A DNA stretch of 64,000 nucleotides from Hydnum rufescens UP504. Its lineage: Eukaryota > Basidiomycota > Agaricomycetes > Cantharellales > Hydnaceae. Below, piece by piece: positions 1-12,411 of the stretch (position 1 is its first letter; the number at the start of each line of letters is the position of its first letter). Below the pieces are notes generated by a model. The model saw nothing but the letters and a program-made list of their open reading frames with translations, did not search any database and was not told the origin of the DNA. Made by a program: the position numbers and the translations under genes. Location: the NCBI GenBank assembly GCA_014904985.1, contig MU129010.1, forward strand, positions 150,667-214,666, given 5' to 3'.

Positions 1-445
1 AAGATGTGCTCTTGATGCGGGGGTGAGAAGAGGAAGAGGAACTGGGGGACATTGGACGGTAAGATGTAGATGGGAAGGGTTCGGGTTCGCGGTCCTCGTC
101 GAGAGTGTTGCTGCGATGACGATCGGGGCTGGATATCCAGAGGATGATTGGGTACGTTCGAAGCAGAGGCGTAGAGGTCAGCGACAGAGGCTGGCATGGT
201 ACGGCGTACTGGCGCTGAAGTTCCGAGATAGCCTGCGGAAACACGAAGATATGGCGATTTGAGGGCATCAGCACTGTAGGATCGATGGCGCGAGCCCCTT
301 GTGTAAGAATTTTGGGTGGAAGTGCGGGAGAGGGGGTCATCGAGTAGGCGGTAGAGAAGGCACGCAGCTTAGTGGCAGTAGCGTTAATACTGGAAGAAAG
401 CGCGCCGTCCTCCGCATTCCAGCTGTCGGTATTGCTGTTCGCCAT
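1..445 (-). CDS. Hypothetical protein, 5' part only (runs off the window)
   Basis: An uninterrupted reading frame starts at the ATG complementary to 443-445, in a good context (CCAATGG), and stays open for about 148 codons to the left edge, so the 3' end lies outside the window. The predicted N-terminus begins MANSNTDSWNAEDGA. It is rich in Ser, Thr and Pro and contains the stretches LPPKILTQGARAIDP and NRHIFVFPQAISELQ. No membrane segment or known motif is visible. I do not recognise the family. A small ORF in another frame at 384-707 overlaps its start and is a shadow. Coding status rests only on the long open frame and the plausible start; an intron inside it cannot be excluded. Confidence 0.45.
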   Translation of the reverse strand, partial: MANSNTDSWNAEDGALSSSINATATKLRAFSTAYSMTPSPALPPKILTQGARAIDPTVLMPSNRHIFVFPQAISELQRQYAVPCQPLSLTSTPLLRTYPIILWISSPDRHRSNTLDEDREPEPFPSTSYRPMSPSSSSSSHPRIKSTS

Positions 446-2044
446 TGGAAGAAAACAACCTAGCACCCCAAATGCCTGAGTGGGCGCTTAAGCTGAAAGG
501 ACGAACAAGGTTCATAGCAAATATCGGGCAGCTCAGAGACACCCCATAGCAGTCGGAGCTAGAGAATGGAGGTGAGTTAACAAAAGAAATGACTGGAATA
601 AGATGCCCATGCCCGGAAAGCCGCGTACAGGTAATGCGAAGGCCGTTTTCAATAACCACAGGGGTCGCGCCGTGATCACGGACCTTGCTTGCTTCGCGCC
701 TTAGCAACTACAATGTTGTAATCAAAGGCACTTAATCACCAGCCCAGAAAATGCTCAAAATCAAGGATTATGCTGGCACGTTCAGCCGCAAGATCATCCA
801 TTGTCGACAGTTGAAACGTACTAGGTACTCACGGGTGAAGCCGAAGTTGCGCTGCCATGGACGCCCAGCCATGGAAAAAAATCCCAAATAAGGAGATTTT
901 CAGATCACGTGAGGACAAAACTCCCACCCCTCTCTTACTTACGTAAGAGTCGGGGAATGCGTTTCAAGGATACTGTTTGTTACGGGGTTCGCCGGACAAC
1001 CCTAGTCCTCGGACAAATGCCATAACTCACTCAATTTTTCTCATTTGTGTGTCAAGTAAGCTTTTCCAGGTACTGTCAGTGTGCTGCTAGGGTCTTGGGC
1101 AAAAATAATCGTGAAAAACCATCAGGTGGTTGCTGAGGACTCAAAATAGTGTTTCTATATTCTGAATTTAGTGTTTTTTGAACAATACAAAATGCTCTCA
1201 CAGCTCATAAAGCCAGCAGGTAGCAAAAATACTACTTTGAGGCCTTTGGCTACCATACTGGCTATCTTTCATGTGGAGTTTCAGTGGCTCATGATGAGAA
1301 TTGAAGCTGCTAGCTCAGGTACAATGAGGGGCATTGATCTAATTTAGCCAATCAAAGGCAAAGCTTGCAAAGAAAGCAGAGCCCTTGAAGCAGTTGCCCA
1401 AAAGGAAAAGGAAGATCAGCACTGGGCATGCCATTGATGTCATTGAACAAAGAAAATGGCCAGGGTGCCCCAATCCTTCAACCCAACCTCCCAAATGTCT
1501 CCACACACTCTCACCTATTCCATCAATGGAAATCCCACCAGTTGGTCCCCACAACACTGTCCTCACCCCCAACCTTTTGGGATAAAGAACCTCGTGTGTG
1601 TCGCGGAGGTACAAACCAGTGAGGTATGTACATGAAATACCTATGTTATATATAGTAAAAAGGAGGGCGGCCCTAGAGTGGCCGGACGTGCGGAGACGGG
1701 CAAACGGCACGTGACAACGTATGCCGTAGTCGATAACCGCCCATTTTAACACAACCAATAGTATGAGTGAATGCCTGGAGACTGTGAGATTCTCCAACAG
1801 GTGTCCGAGTACTAGGGTTCGGTACTGGCCGACACCAAAATGAGACCATAACGCGGATCCCTCACTGCACCTTACTGCATGCATAGATTTCCTTATAATT
1901 TTTATCCAATGTATATATGATTATAGTACATATTATTACCAAGTTTGGGACCTAGCCGGCCAGTGTGTCGTGAGTAGCGGTCAATTTTGTTACTTCTGTC
2001 CGAGATCCCGGTTACAAACAGTAATGCACTCTCACTGGCCGACG
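446..2044. other. Intergenic, no supported gene
   Basis: Short ORFs occur here (for example 1339-1884 on the minus strand), but they show no domain, splice structure or family resemblance. The part from about 1000 to 1340 is AT-rich. I see no repeat or RNA gene. Confidence 0.5.
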
Positions 2045-5015
2045 AATCCAACCATGGCCAAGAAAAATTTTTTTAATTGGAGTCCAATGGTATGGATGGG
2101 TATAAATGCTAAGAGGGGAATATGAACAAATTGAACAATATAACAATCATGGGGTGCTTCGGCGCCTCCTAGTTCCCAAGAGCAACTCGATGCCGTACAG
2201 TAAGTGAGAGAAAGGCATCCATAGGGGAATTCGAGGACCTCTAGGTACCCCATTATGTGATGTATCATCAGCCATATTTTCGTCGCCTGGCCTTTCCACG
2301 TCTTGGGCAGCCACAGCGTTCCCCTCCCTCACTTGGCCATTAGTAGGAGCATTATCGGGGATATCATGCAAGAAGAAACAGGGAATAGTGGCCAACGCAC
2401 ACCACGGCAATAGAGAAAAGAAGGCCCACTTGGTGCCATATCCATATGCGGCCCGGACAATGTCTTGCAGTTTAGGAGGGAGGGTTTCGATGCCCTGGGC
2501 CCCGCGTCCGCGACCGAGGGACGTGAGTGAAGAGATGATAGCTTGTCCATCCGAAGGCGAAACAGCCCCAGATGCGATCAATCTGTTGATATAAGATCGG
2601 ACCTTGGACTCTAAAACTGCTGCCAGCTGAGCAAGACCAATAGTTCCACCCGCCGTTCGGAACTGCAACGCATGGGTCAATACTAGGCATAGATAGGGAA
2701 GAAGTCGACGTACAAAGAGATTCATCGTGACGGAAATGGCGGTGTGTTCATTCGGAAGGGAAAATCTGGTTTGAATTTCCAAACTGGCGAGAGTCAAGCC
2801 AATGCCAGTGCCAGCCATGGCGAGGAAGCCATTGATCTGCCCATGAGCATTCTTGCCCACGGCCATCCCTAATAGTCCGACTGCAACTGGTTGAATGGCT
2901 TGGCCGAGAATGATTGGCCATTTGGTCTAAATTAGGATGCTGAGTAAGCAGGATGTTATATGATGGGCCCGCCTCCTCATACCTGGCGAGTAAACTTTAT
3001 CAACATCAACGAGACATAGAGCCCACCCCCAAGGCCAGGCGAAAGATACAAGAGCTGCGTCCCGCTCTTCGTTGCCTGAAAGGCAGCAGCTACATTCCAG
3101 TAGATGGAGAGAAAGTAGAGGCATCCAAACATGACCATTCCGCCAGTTACACATGCGAACGAGGTCGCTACCGTGTCGAAGTTTCTGAAAATGTAGAGGG
3201 GAATCATCCGGATGGTACGTGAAACCAGACGTGGAGCCCCCTTGGGGGGATTTGATTGACGGACTGTGCCGTCCGCATTCAGGATTATCTCGAATTGTCC
3301 AAGATAATATTCCCATCCGATAAAGACGACAAGGAGCAAGCATCCCATGACGATGGTGACGATGACTTTCCCCTGGTTCCATTCTTGTGTCGATCCCCAG
3401 CTCATACCAAGAAGAACGAGGATAAAAGCGGCCACAAAGATGAATGCCCCGAGCCAATCGACCGAAAGCAGTCGCTGAATAATGGGTATCCGATTGCTAG
3501 GTACTCGGCCGGGGAGTTCGTCGCGAGGATCAGGTTGTGGGCCTACAAGGTCTTTGCGAATTAAAAGGAATGCGAGGACTCCACTGACAAAGGAGATCTG
3601 ATGTAGGGAACAGGGGAACATGAGTCCGATTCCGGGTCCATGAACAAAGAGGCGACTGAACAGGTAGATTAATTGCGAAGATCCAACGGTATGATACTGT
3701 TGATAAATAAGCTCCTACGACAGGACCTGCAGAGAGAAGATGAGCATGTCCCTCATCTTCAACCCAAGAAAATTGCCGACCAATGGAAAATCCAACAGAG
3801 AACAACAACGACATCACAACCGTTTGCCAAACGTTCGAGTCTAGATTCCTTGTGTCTGCCATAATGACACGGGTCACCTGAGTGGAGGGTGTGAATCATT
3901 TTGCGGGGATTGGGGGTGCATAAAGAGCTGACAGTTAGGAGAGCCGCTGCCCCCACGCCGGCAACACCACGACCAGCGAGCATCGTCGCCATGTTCAGTG
4001 ATCCGGTAGACATGGTGGAGCCTATGAAGAAGACCACCAACCCAACTTGACTAATCGGAAAGAATCGTAGTGCCCAATATGTCAGAGAAGCAGAATCATC
4101 AACAAGATGGGAGAAGAACTTGCAGGCATACGTGTCGCCCGAAAATATTGGCCACATTTGCGAATACAGGAAGGAATGCCGTGCTCGTCAGGATATACGA
4201 AGTACCTGGGAAGGAAACATCGCGTGAATACGTGAATGTGATATAGAGGAAAGCGGCAGACCAATCCAGTTCTGTAACACGTGTTGATTAATCCTCGGTT
4301 GTGAGAACAAGGGGTCTCCATACCCACCTGCAGATCGAGTCGATGAAAGGCCGACGCAATTTGCGGTTGTGCACTAGCGACAACGGTGTAGTCGAGAGTC
4401 TGAACAACGTGCGGACAGTGAATATTGCACCATGCATTGGGGGTAGGAACACGCACCTCTATCAAAATCGGCAGGAGAAGAGCTATCATGAGCTTGATGC
4501 GAAATCCCCATTGTTTCCAAAATGCGCGAAATCCAGTCTGCCTCGGAGAGGAGGGCAGGCCACCATCTTCAGGGGCCACCTCCCCAGTCGGCTTTTCCTG
4601 TATTCTAGATGGTGCCTCGCCTATGGGAGACTCGTCAGTGATGGCCATGGACGCTTGTTGAAGGGATGAGGTGAGGGGGGATCTCTGGTGGGGCCTCTAT
4701 TTGTAGGTTAAGGCAAGGCTGATATATATAGGTTCCTAAAACCGTTGAGAGCCAAAGAAGGAATTAAAACCAACGGAACAAGCATTGCCACAATTGAGTC
4801 CCAGCGCTAACGCTGCGGTACCGGTCGGACGAATCCCTCCGGATCACCTATTCTATACACCGCCTCTGCGGGTATTAGCTAAGGAGTCGCCAAAACAAGC
4901 TCAGGGGGTGTTGACAGCAGCGCAGAGACAGCCCTAAGATCTACTGGCAGAGGATAATGGAGAGGCGCGCGGCAGAAGAAATGAACACCTAGCCATGGTA
5001 GCACATGGCCCACAG
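2045..5015. repeat. Segmental duplication A, left copy (MFS block)
   Basis: This segment aligns in direct orientation with 9124-12155. Similarity starts at the shared string GAATCCAACCATGGCCAAG (2044 and 9123). It covers the whole transporter gene and continues, more diverged, through the upstream region to shared stretches such as AGATCTACT and GAGGATAATGG near 4940-4965 and 12080-12100. The promoter was therefore copied together with the gene. Introns and flanks are more diverged than exons, so the duplication is not very recent. Confidence 0.85.
2147..4648 (-). CDS. MFS transporter, drug:H+ antiporter type (copy 1)
   Basis: A membrane transporter of the major facilitator superfamily, probably at the plasma membrane and exporting a toxic compound or metabolite; the substrate cannot be read from sequence. 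About nine exons separated by ~50-70 nt introns encode a protein of roughly 550 residues. Visible landmarks are the TM1 motif LDYTVVASAQPQIASAF, the loop after TM2 ending NVANIFGRHVCLQ, AGRGVAGVGAAALLT, and the antiporter motif C reading GFSIGPVVGAYL across an intron. Further hydrophobic helices follow around VDWLGAFIFVAAFILVLLGM and CVTGGMVMFGCLYFLSIYW. A hydrophilic N-terminus (start at 4648, MAITDESPIGEAP) and a basic C-terminal end (RRRRSTP) bracket the helices. I found no frame break in this copy, so it is the likelier functional one. Its near twin lies about 7 kb to the right on the same strand. Confidence 0.88.
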
Positions 5016-5904
5016 AACCCCAGGCCTCACCTCGAGGTGGCACACGTGCGCTTCAAAAAATCGTGGGAACTTTGAGATTTGGTTCTGGTTATTTCTTTGC
5101 TTTATCCAAGTTGTAGGCACCGGGACGGTGTGCACCGCGGTCGGCTCTCGCACACCCACAATGTGAGCACTAACAACGATGTGACTGCAATGGGACCACT
5201 GATTGTCATTACGACCCATTGCAGATCCTGCGACCGGCACAACCGAAGAATGGGGAGACCGAAACCGCGGGCGAGAAATGCAAGACACCACAACCCCGCA
5301 ATGCTGGGTGTGGTGGTAAGGGTAAGGCATATGTTATTCCTTATTGGTGCGAAAGGGGCAGCTTTATAGGTTGGCCGTGGATCTTTGTGGCGTTCCTCCA
5401 CATTCTCCGCATCAATTTTCGCCCTAGAGTAGAGGGCAATCCTTGGGGAAAGTACGTGCAGGTCATTACATTCCTTAAATGTTCCTTACATGTACCAGCC
5501 ATCAGGACGATGGTTGACACCGCCAAACATTGCCCAATTCTCATCAATGGCTACAGAGAAGTAGGCAGGCTGTGACCAGCCTCTTCGATAGAAGCTGGAA
5601 AGGACCCCTGATAGCTGTAGTCGAATACAAACCAGTAGGAATTGTATTTTAGCGTTCCAATCTAGAATGGAACTTCAGATCGGCTATCGGTACACTTATG
5701 TGTGACATACAAGCCACCTTAGGTCTCTATCTCTGCTTTCCCAATGATCCACCCGATCGGACTCGGGGAACTGAAGATATTTCGCGCCCACAGGGAGAGA
5801 AGTATTTGGGAAGATCCCCACGAACGTTTACTATGCGTACATTGGCCCAACGAGAGCATTGCGTATCTACTCCCTTCTAGGAGCCGGACCAAACGCATTG
5901 CAGA
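5016..5904. other. Intergenic, no supported gene
   Basis: Between the first transporter's promoter and the 3' end of the aldo-keto reductase. Several overlapping short ORFs on both strands show no family resemblance or splice signals. I see no repeat here. Confidence 0.5.
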
Positions 5905-7387
5905 TTACTTCTCCAGAGGGGGGGTCTCTTCGAGCGTCTGATCCTGGAAAGCCTTGGGGAAGCGGGGGATTTCGCCTAGGTGAGCGTCTGTCGCATCCAC
6001 GAGCTCCCGGATGCGTCCAATCTCGGCAGTAGAAAGATGAACATCTTTGGCGAGCCAATTCTCCTCCACGTATTTGATCTGTTTGCTTCCCGGGATTGGG
6101 ATGATGTCGTTTCCCTGAGCTAGGAGCCAAGCAATGCACACTTGGGCAGCAGTGGCTTTGTGGGTGGTAGCGATTTCCTGGAGGTAGTCAACGACTTCAA
6201 CAATACGGGGGAAGTTTTCGGCACTGTATCGAGGAAGCCCGCGACGCCAATCATCCTTATCGAGGTCGTCCAGGGATCTCTGTTTGGATGCTCTCAGTAA
6301 GTTAGGAATTGATGCCCAGAGAGGTCCAAGATACTCAACGTATCTACCAGTGGTGAATCCTCGAGCATTTGGCGAGTGTGCCACGATGCTGAGTGAGGAG
6401 TGAACATTTCAGGACGCATCAGAAAGATCATATAAACAGTACCCTCACGTGATTCCAAATTGACGAGCCACATCACGAGCACCCCCTGACTTCTCCACAG
6501 CCAGCTCGAATGGTGAGTATCTAGAAAGCATGACTTTAGGAATGTATATGGGGATTGGAAACATGGGAATCACATACTCGATTTGGAGGGCGCTAATGGG
6601 ATGCACCGTTTGGGCACGGCGTATCGCGTTAGGGGTGCTTCTGATAGACCAAGATACTTAACCTTTCCCTCCCTGATAGAGGGTTGTAAGCAATAGTTAG
6701 ATGTTTGCAAACACGTTATAAGGGTTTCCGGCGCACTTGACTAGTTCTGCCATTGCGCCAACGGTGATTTCAATTGGGGTGTCGGGAGCGGGACGATGCT
6801 GATAGTACAGATCTATGTGATCCGTTCTGAGTTTCTTCAGAGATTTCTCGCATTCAGATTTAACGAATTCGGGGTCTCCACGAATGAGGAACTCGGGAGT
6901 ATATCCAAATTTTGTTGCGAGGAATATTTTATCACGGTTTCCGGTGCCTGCAGATGTATATCTCGAACTCAGGGGCGTGTGGACCGTAAAAAAGTGGACA
7001 AAACATACGCTTGAACCATTTACCAATGAGTTCTTCGCAATCGCCCTGGAGAGTAGGCATCCTCAGCACACGTATCAGAATTGTCAAAAGAAATTCTCGA
7101 CGAACGTAGACTGAGGCAGTATCCCAGTGGCGGCAACCAAGTTCAAAAAGTCGGTCGAGTACCTATTGATTTCAAGGTCAAGGGACTCGGTTTTTGAAGT
7201 ATCAGTGCCTCTTACCTTGAAGCGTTCTTCGTCGTTGCCTGCAGAACCATATGCTGCGCCACCGAGACCCATGGCACCATAGCCAATTGCTGAATGGGTC
7301 TTGCAATGGTGAGAATGCACGTATGGGAATCGCGTGAGTTAGCTCACCTGCGAATTCAGCGTTCCCGATCTTGCGAGTTGCGGACAT
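5905..7387 (-). CDS. Aldo-keto reductase, with one frame break
   Basis: A cytosolic NADPH-dependent oxidoreductase that would reduce aldehydes or ketones, similar to fungal AKRs of the auxin-induced/pyridoxal-reductase type. The start at 7387 ([12 protein letters not shown]) is followed by [15 protein letters not shown]. The AKR tetrad is visible: Asp and Tyr in WDTASVYG, Lys in IFLATKFGY and His in LYYQHRPAP. Later come [28 protein letters not shown] and the cofactor-binding [16 protein letters not shown] near the C-terminus. There are about seven short introns. After KYLGLSE the frame shifts by one base before [17 protein letters not shown], next to the G4 run at 6632-6635, so this is either a pseudogene or an assembly indel. 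It lies between two copies of an MFS transporter on the same strand, which could suggest a shared detoxification role, but that is inference. Confidence 0.85.
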
Positions 7388-7650
7388 TGTAGAATAGAGA
7401 ATTTCGAGGGGAGTGAGCACGGAGGATTTCACCTGTCGTACAGTAAATTATATAACCCGCCATGGGCTGTGGGGGTTGCGTCCTCCCCATCTCCGTATCG
7501 ATTTTCGGCCGGGAAGGGGAGAGCGAGCGAACACGCAAGCCCTGACACCCTTACGGCTATAATGACATCCGTAGGGAAATTTAATTTTCGTGGCTGATTT
7601 GATCCAGGAGGTTTTTGACTCGGGGAGGTGTGCACTCCATATGAAATAGG

Positions 7651-8076
7651 TCACGCGCTAGCTATATGGAGCCATGTCGCGTATAGTTTCTCATCTAGAA
7701 TGGACACATCTGCGTTGCAAACTACGCCTGGAAAGTGTCGCCATGCTCTCGATGCGTAGGAGTCCCTTGCGGTCAACACTGCTAGCTGACCTGGTGATTG
7801 GTTCGGTTTGAATTCACGAGCTGCTTGCGTAGGCAGAAACTCTATGTAGAGCGTGGAATCTGGACAGCCATATCTTGTCAGATCAGTGATACACAATTCA
7901 GTGGACTGGACGCGTACTTCATCACAATCCTTCGCCATCAGGAAGATGGCTGACGTCGCCAAATAATTGGGACTTGCCGAGCAGCTTCCCGCGGCCGAGG
8001 GAACGCTGCGAACGCAACCCCGCCCAAACCATCGGTAGACTTCTGCCAGTTCTGGAACTTCGAACGTGTTGGGCAT
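7651..8076 (-). CDS. Hypothetical protein, 141 residues, uncertain
   Basis: An intronless ATG-to-stop frame in an otherwise featureless gap. The product starts MPNTFEVPELAEVYRWFGRG and contains two Cys-rich stretches, but no motif I can name, no signal peptide and no clear membrane helix. It might be a true orphan gene or chance. The rest of the gap from 7388 to 9123 holds nothing else I can support. Confidence 0.25.
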   Translation of the reverse strand: MPNTFEVPELAEVYRWFGRGCVRSVPSAAGSCSASPNYLATSAIFLMAKDCDEVRVQSTELCITDLTRYGCPDSTLYIEFLPTQAAREFKPNQSPGQLAVLTARDSYASRAWRHFPGVVCNADVSILDEKLYATWLHIASA

Positions 8077-9123
8077 GCTGTTAGGATTCCCACTTCTCGC
8101 TTGATTCTACATGCACCGCCTAAAATATCTTTGCATTCACCCTCCTCCCGCCAGATACAGATAGCAGCTTCTGGCCCATCTCGTCGAGGGCTACCCCATG
8201 GCCCTTCATTGAGGGAAGATCCCTTTATAATGTTATCGTGTCTGTCGATTCCTATGGCATATGGCCAGTAACCGCAAGGAGGGAAACGACGTCCTTTGTG
8301 GTAGGTGGCGATTGCTGGAGCGAGGTTACCATTACGACTAATCCTATGCTCAGTGGAGCCAGTCTCTACAGTACTAGGGACTTGGACTGGTTGGATCCCT
8401 CTACCGGATCAAGCCCGCACTGCACCATTCGTTTTTGACTTCGCTTCTCTGTCTTATATACATGACGGCACTGCCACATCAATTATTTCCATCGTCCCTC
8501 CATGATCCAATAATTAAGATTTTCAATCTGCCGACATTGCGTTTAGGATCTCCATTCCCGAGCGTGCTCTTCAGTCTTCAATCAGCGGGTCCCGATCAGG
8601 AATGGACTGAATCTGTTATTTATGTCGAACACAGATATCAAGAACCAGTATTTCCATTGGTGTGCGATGGTCCTTCAGCCAGAACGGAGATGTCCTCATC
8701 CCACTGCTTCGTACATCCACCAGTTCCTCCTGAAAGGGAGCAGGTAGCAGATTGGGATGCAGGTGTCGAGCCCCTAGGATGCCCCTTGTTGAACGTCCCC
8801 CCCGTTCGTTCCAGCATCGATAATATGCCGACTATCAATCTCTCAGCCCAGAACTGGTAATTAGGCACTGGGCCACTTCAGGCATGTGACATCCTAGGGC
8901 AGGTAGCAAAGCACCCCCAAATGCGATGGGCTCTAGTAACTTTTTCCCAGGTGTGACGTGACACTTTGTTAGACTGTGTGCGACCACAGTATTCATATCC
9001 ATGTATGCCTGGCATATATTATTTTGTTTGTGCTTCTAAGGGGGGTTACAAATCAACAAATCAGGAAGGAAACCATATTTGCTGAGAAATGTAGGGTGGG
9101 ATCAGAAGGGTTTCAAAGTATAA

Positions 9124-12100
9124 TGAATCCAACCATGGCCAAGACAAAATGGGAATCCAATGCATAGAGGGGATATAAGTCAGAAGAGGGAGATATCAAC
9201 AATATACTTGTCATGGTGTGCTTCGGCGCCTCCTAGTTCCCAAGAGTAGCTCGATGCCATACAGTAAGAAAGAGAAAGGCACCCATAGAGGAATTCGAGG
9301 ACCTCTAGGCACTCCATTATGTGATTTATCATCGGCCGTATTTTCATCGCCTGGCCTTTCCGCGTCTTGGGCAACCACAGCGTTCCCCGCCATCATTTGG
9401 TGATCAACGGCAACATCGGGGATGTCATGCAAGAAGAAACAGGGAAAAGTCGCCAACACACACCATGGCAATAGAGAGAAAAAGGCCCACTTGGTGCCGT
9501 ATCCATACGCAGCCCGGACAATGTCTTGCAGTTTGGGGGGGAGGGTTTCGATGCCCTGGCCATCGGCTCCACGACCGAGGGATGCGAGTGAAGAAATGAT
9601 GGCGAGTCCATCCGAAGGTGACACTGCCCCAGACGTGATCAGTTTATTGATATAGGAACGAATCTTGGACTCTAAGACTGCCGCCATCTGAGCAAGACCA
9701 ATAGTTCCACCCGCCGTTCGGAACTGCAATGCGTAGTTAAATACTAGGCATGTATCAGCAAGAAATACGTCAACACACAAAGAGATTCATCGTGACAGAA
9801 ACTGCAGTGTGCTCATTCGGAAGGGCAAATCTGCTTTGAATTTCCAAACTGGCAATAGTCAAACCAATGCCAGCACCAGTCATGCCAAGAAAGCCATTGA
9901 TCTGCCCATGGGCATTCTTGTCAACGGCCATCCCTAATAGTCCGACTGCAACTGGCTGAATGACTTGGCCCAGAATGATTGGCCATTTGGACTAAAATGG
10001 GATGGTGAGTAAGCGAGGTGCTATGCTGTCTTGACAAGCCTGTCTCCTCATACCTGACGAGTATGTTTTATCAACAGTAACGACCAATAGAGTCCGCCTC
10101 CAAGACCAGGCGAAAGATACAGCAACTGGGTCCCGCTCTGTGTTGCGCGAAAGGCAGCAGCCACGTTCCAATAGATGGAGAGGAAGTAGAGGCATCCAAA
10201 CATAACCATCCCACCAGTCACACAGGCGAACGAGGTCACTACCATGTCGAAGTTTGTGAAAATGTACAGGGGAATCATCCGATTGGTGCGTGAGATCAGA
10301 CGCGGAGCCTTCTTGGGGGGAATTGATGGACGCGCTGAGCCGTCCACATTCAGGATAATCTCGAATTGTCCAAGATAATATTCCCATCCGATAAAGACGA
10401 CAAGGAGTATGCATCCCAGGACAATGGTCACGATAACCTTCCCCTGGTTCCATTGTTGTGTGGATCCCCAGCTCATGCCGAGAAGAACAAGGATAAAAGC
10501 GGAAACAAAGATGAATGCTCCAAGCCAATCGACCTTGAGCAGTCGCTGGATAATGGGTATCCCATTGCTAGGCACTCGATCCGGAAGTTCATCGCGACGA
10601 TCAGCTTGTGGCCCTAGAAGCTCTTTACGAATTAAAAGAAACGCGAGAGCCCCACTGACGAGGGAAATCTGATGCAGGAAACGTGAGTCCAATTTCGGGT
10701 TCATGAACAAAAAAATCACTGAACGGGTAGATTAATTGCGAAAATCCAGCGGTATGACACTGTCGATAAATAAGCTCACCACGACAGGACCTACAGGGGG
10801 GAGATAAGCATGTTCCTCATCTTCAGCCCAAGAAAATTTCCGACCAATGGAAAATCCAATAGAGAACAACAATGACATCACAACCGTTTGCCAAACGTTC
10901 GAGTCTAGCGTCCTCGAGTCTGCCATAATTACACGGGTCACCTGAATGAAGGCGATGAATTATTCTGTGGGATCGAGGAAGCATAAAGAACCGACAGTTA
11001 GGAGAGCAGCTGCCCCCACGCCGGCCACACCACGACCAGCAAGCATCGTGGCCATGTTCAGGGATCCGGTAGACATGGTGGAGCCTATGAAGAAGAACAC
11101 CAACCCTACTTGACTAAATCGAAAGAATCGTAGTGTACAACATATCAGGGAGGCAAAATCATCGGCGAGATGGGAGTGCAACTTGCAGGCAGACGTGTCG
11201 CCCAAGGACATTGGCCACATTTGCGCACATAGGAAGGAACGCTGTGCTTGTCAGGATATACGAAGTACCTGGGAAGAAAATATCCCGTAAATATACGAGT
11301 GCACTCCAGAGGAAGACGGCAGACCAATCCAGCTCTATAGCACTTGGCAATTAAGCTTCAGTTGTTAGAACGAGGGGTTTCAATACACACCTGCAGATCG
11401 AGCCGATGAAACGCCGAGGCAATTTGAGGCTGTGCACTAGCTACCACAGTGTAGTCGAGAGTCTGGAAGACGTGTGGATAGTGAATATTGCGCGACACGT
11501 TGGATGTGGGAACACACACCTCGATCAAAATCGGCAAGAGAAGAGCTATCGTGAGCTTGATACGAAAGCCCCATCGACTCCAAAGCCCGCGAAATCCACT
11601 CAGTTTCTGAGAGGAGGGCAGGCCGCCATCTTCGGGGGCCACCTCTACAGTCGGTTTTTCCTGTGTTCCAGACGCTGCGTCGCCTATGGGACCCTCGTTG
11701 CTGGAGGCCATGGACGGTTGGATGGGGTAGAGGTGGTTTCTGGCAGTACCCCTATTTGTGTGTCAGAGGCAAAGTTGATAAAAGCTAAAATGTCGTATGA
11801 TAGGGCGTTACCATAAAAGCAATGCAGGCGCCATCAGGACCCTGTCACGAATTTGCTATAAGTGGAAACGACATGACGGCAGCGTCTCCCACAACGGAGT
11901 CCCAGTGCAAAGACTTGCGGCCGCAGCTGGTGGTACTGTTTACAGGACGAAACCATCCAGATGGCCTATTCTTCTACACCGCCTATGTGGGTATTAGGCT
12001 ATTGGCCAAAGAAAGTCCGAGCAAACCAGCCCCACTTGGCTCACAGGCGCGCGGCATATGCAATGGGTATAGCCTCAAGATCTACTTGTGGAGGATAATG

Positions 12101-12155
12101 GAAAGGCACGCGACAGAGAGAGTGAACATGCATGTCCCGCACATGGCCTGCACAA
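9124..12155. repeat. Segmental duplication A, right copy (MFS block)
   Basis: Direct-orientation counterpart of 2045-5015, offset by about 7.1 kb. The gene, its introns and about 440 bp of upstream DNA are all recognisable. The left boundary is sharp at the shared GAATCCAACCATGGCCAAG; the right boundary fades around the shared CACATGGCC. Confidence 0.85.
9211..11711 (-). CDS. MFS transporter, drug:H+ antiporter type (copy 2), one frame break
   Basis: Paralogue of the transporter at 2147-4648, with the same exon plan, the same start region (MASSNEGPIGDAASG) and an identical C-terminal RRRRSTP. It keeps LDYTVVASAQPQIASAF, NVANVLGRHVCLQ, AGRGVAGVGAAALLT, the central helices and LLYLSPGLGGGLYW. 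Just after motif C (SIGPVV) the copy has one base more than its twin near 10776-10781. This turns the following helix out of frame and also creates a GTGAGC donor-like string; downstream the original frame is readable again (WIFAINLP). The gene is therefore either inactivated, alternatively spliced or affected by a sequencing indel. Exons are much more conserved than introns, which suggests selection acted on both copies for some time. Confidence 0.82.
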
Positions 12156-12411
12156 TCCTCAGTACATCATATTTCGGCCGGGCACAAGACGTCAAATCAA
12201 ATCAAAGGATAGAAAGCAGACACTTTCCGCGACCGGACGAGGGCATATGCTTGGTTCCAAAGCAGTGCCAGCGGATGGGCCAAACAGGGAGGCGCACACG
12301 AAATTTCCATACTTGGTAGCTCCTCGGCATTACCCATCTCCGCTGTGGACTCACCGACATGGCTGGGTTAAAGAGTGAGTGATCTGGATATGTAGTCAGA
12401 CCGCTTCTGAC

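Noticed and set aside
384..707. Minus-strand ORF of 107 codons
   Set aside because: It overlaps the start of the partial gene at 1-445 in another frame and has no protein-like features.
1339..1884. Minus-strand ORF of 181 codons
   Set aside because: The composition is irregular, with no domain or splice context; probably a chance open frame.
8435..8860. Plus-strand 141-codon ORF
   Set aside because: It begins with TTG and has no ATG-based model or recognisable motif.
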